From JAAYJR01 sp964611525 (lineage in GTDB: Bacteria; Bacteroidota; Bacteroidia; Bacteroidales; Prolixibacteraceae), in NCBI GenBank assembly GCA_964611525.1, contig CAZTAL010000048.1, forward strand, positions 1 through 23,708: a stretch of 23,708 nucleotides of DNA. Direction: 5' to 3'. Each line of letters starts with the position of its first letter. Position 1 is the stretch's first letter. The translations under genes and the position numbers were made by a program. The notes beneath the pieces were generated by a model that saw only the letters and a list, made by a program, of their open reading frames with translations, was not told where the DNA came from and searched no databases. Below, one piece after another: positions 23,562 to 23,708 of the stretch.

Positions 23562-23708
23562 CGCTCTTTACAGATTACCCCATTTATATTACCCTAATTA
23601 GTGCCTGTCTATAAAGTCGGCAATTTTCAATTTATTTTATCCCGGAATTTTTTCCAGGGTATATTATTTAAAATCATTCTTAATAATATCTTCTATTGCT
23701 GACTAATT

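Noticed and set aside
23641..23659. Hairpin CCCGGAA/TTCCAGGG after the CDF gene as its terminator
   Set aside because: The stem has a bulge, the T-run is in the loop, and only TATATTATTT follows; too weak to list as a feature.
23562..23708. End of a further gene entering from the right edge
   Set aside because: All minus-strand frames close within a few codons of the edge and plus frames have no start with useful length.

Overview
This 23.7 kb window looks like ordinary chromosomal DNA from a member of the Bacteroidota, most likely order Bacteroidales. The evidence is AT-rich sequence, almost no Shine-Dalgarno sites before start codons, repeated matches to the Bacteroidota -7 promoter box TAnnTTTG, a lysyl-tRNA synthetase with a C-terminal extension, an RprX/RprY-like two-component pair, and a purN / acpP-fabF-rnc arrangement that I associate with this group. 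No finer placement is justified without a search. G+C was not computed but appears to be just under 40 percent.

Layout. (1) 1-531: the cut-off end of a VapB-type antitoxin overlapping a VapC (PIN) toxin gene broken by an in-frame TAA. (2) 647-4210: divergent lysS and recJ, with identical -7 boxes facing away from each other. (3) 4260-10143, all minus strand: purE, a PorV-like outer-membrane protein, a secreted helix-hairpin-helix protein with a probable beta-barrel body, an acyltransferase, and a HAD phosphatase coupled to it by a 4-bp overlap. (4) 10374-12495: hpt, adk, obgE as a tight plus-strand operon, then a PAP2 phosphatase. (5) 13363-14186: 824 bp without a gene, holding an orphan leader-like element with a GC-rich hairpin. 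(6) lepA, a degenerate tandem repeat and a terminator. (7) Minus-strand sensor kinase and response regulator, an intergenic region with a 14-bp inverted repeat, then purN. (8) Plus-strand acpP, fabF, rnc and a duplicated LABN membrane protein, followed by a cation diffusion facilitator.

The genes are mostly housekeeping: translation (lysS, lepA, obgE), DNA and RNA processing (recJ, rnc), purine synthesis and salvage (purE, purN, hpt, adk), and fatty acid and envelope lipid metabolism (acpP, fabF, acyltransferase, PAP2, LABN). purE and hpt are divergent neighbours that join de novo synthesis and salvage. No phage, IS element, CRISPR array, tRNA or rRNA was recognised.

I did not find a clearly new multi-gene system. 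The parts most worth a second look are non-coding: a 15-bp perfect inverted repeat inside the 5' end of rnc, a paired CCTTAAGG element upstream of the sensor kinase, the orphan leader after PAP2, and promoter boxes so close to two start codons that leaderless mRNAs are predicted.
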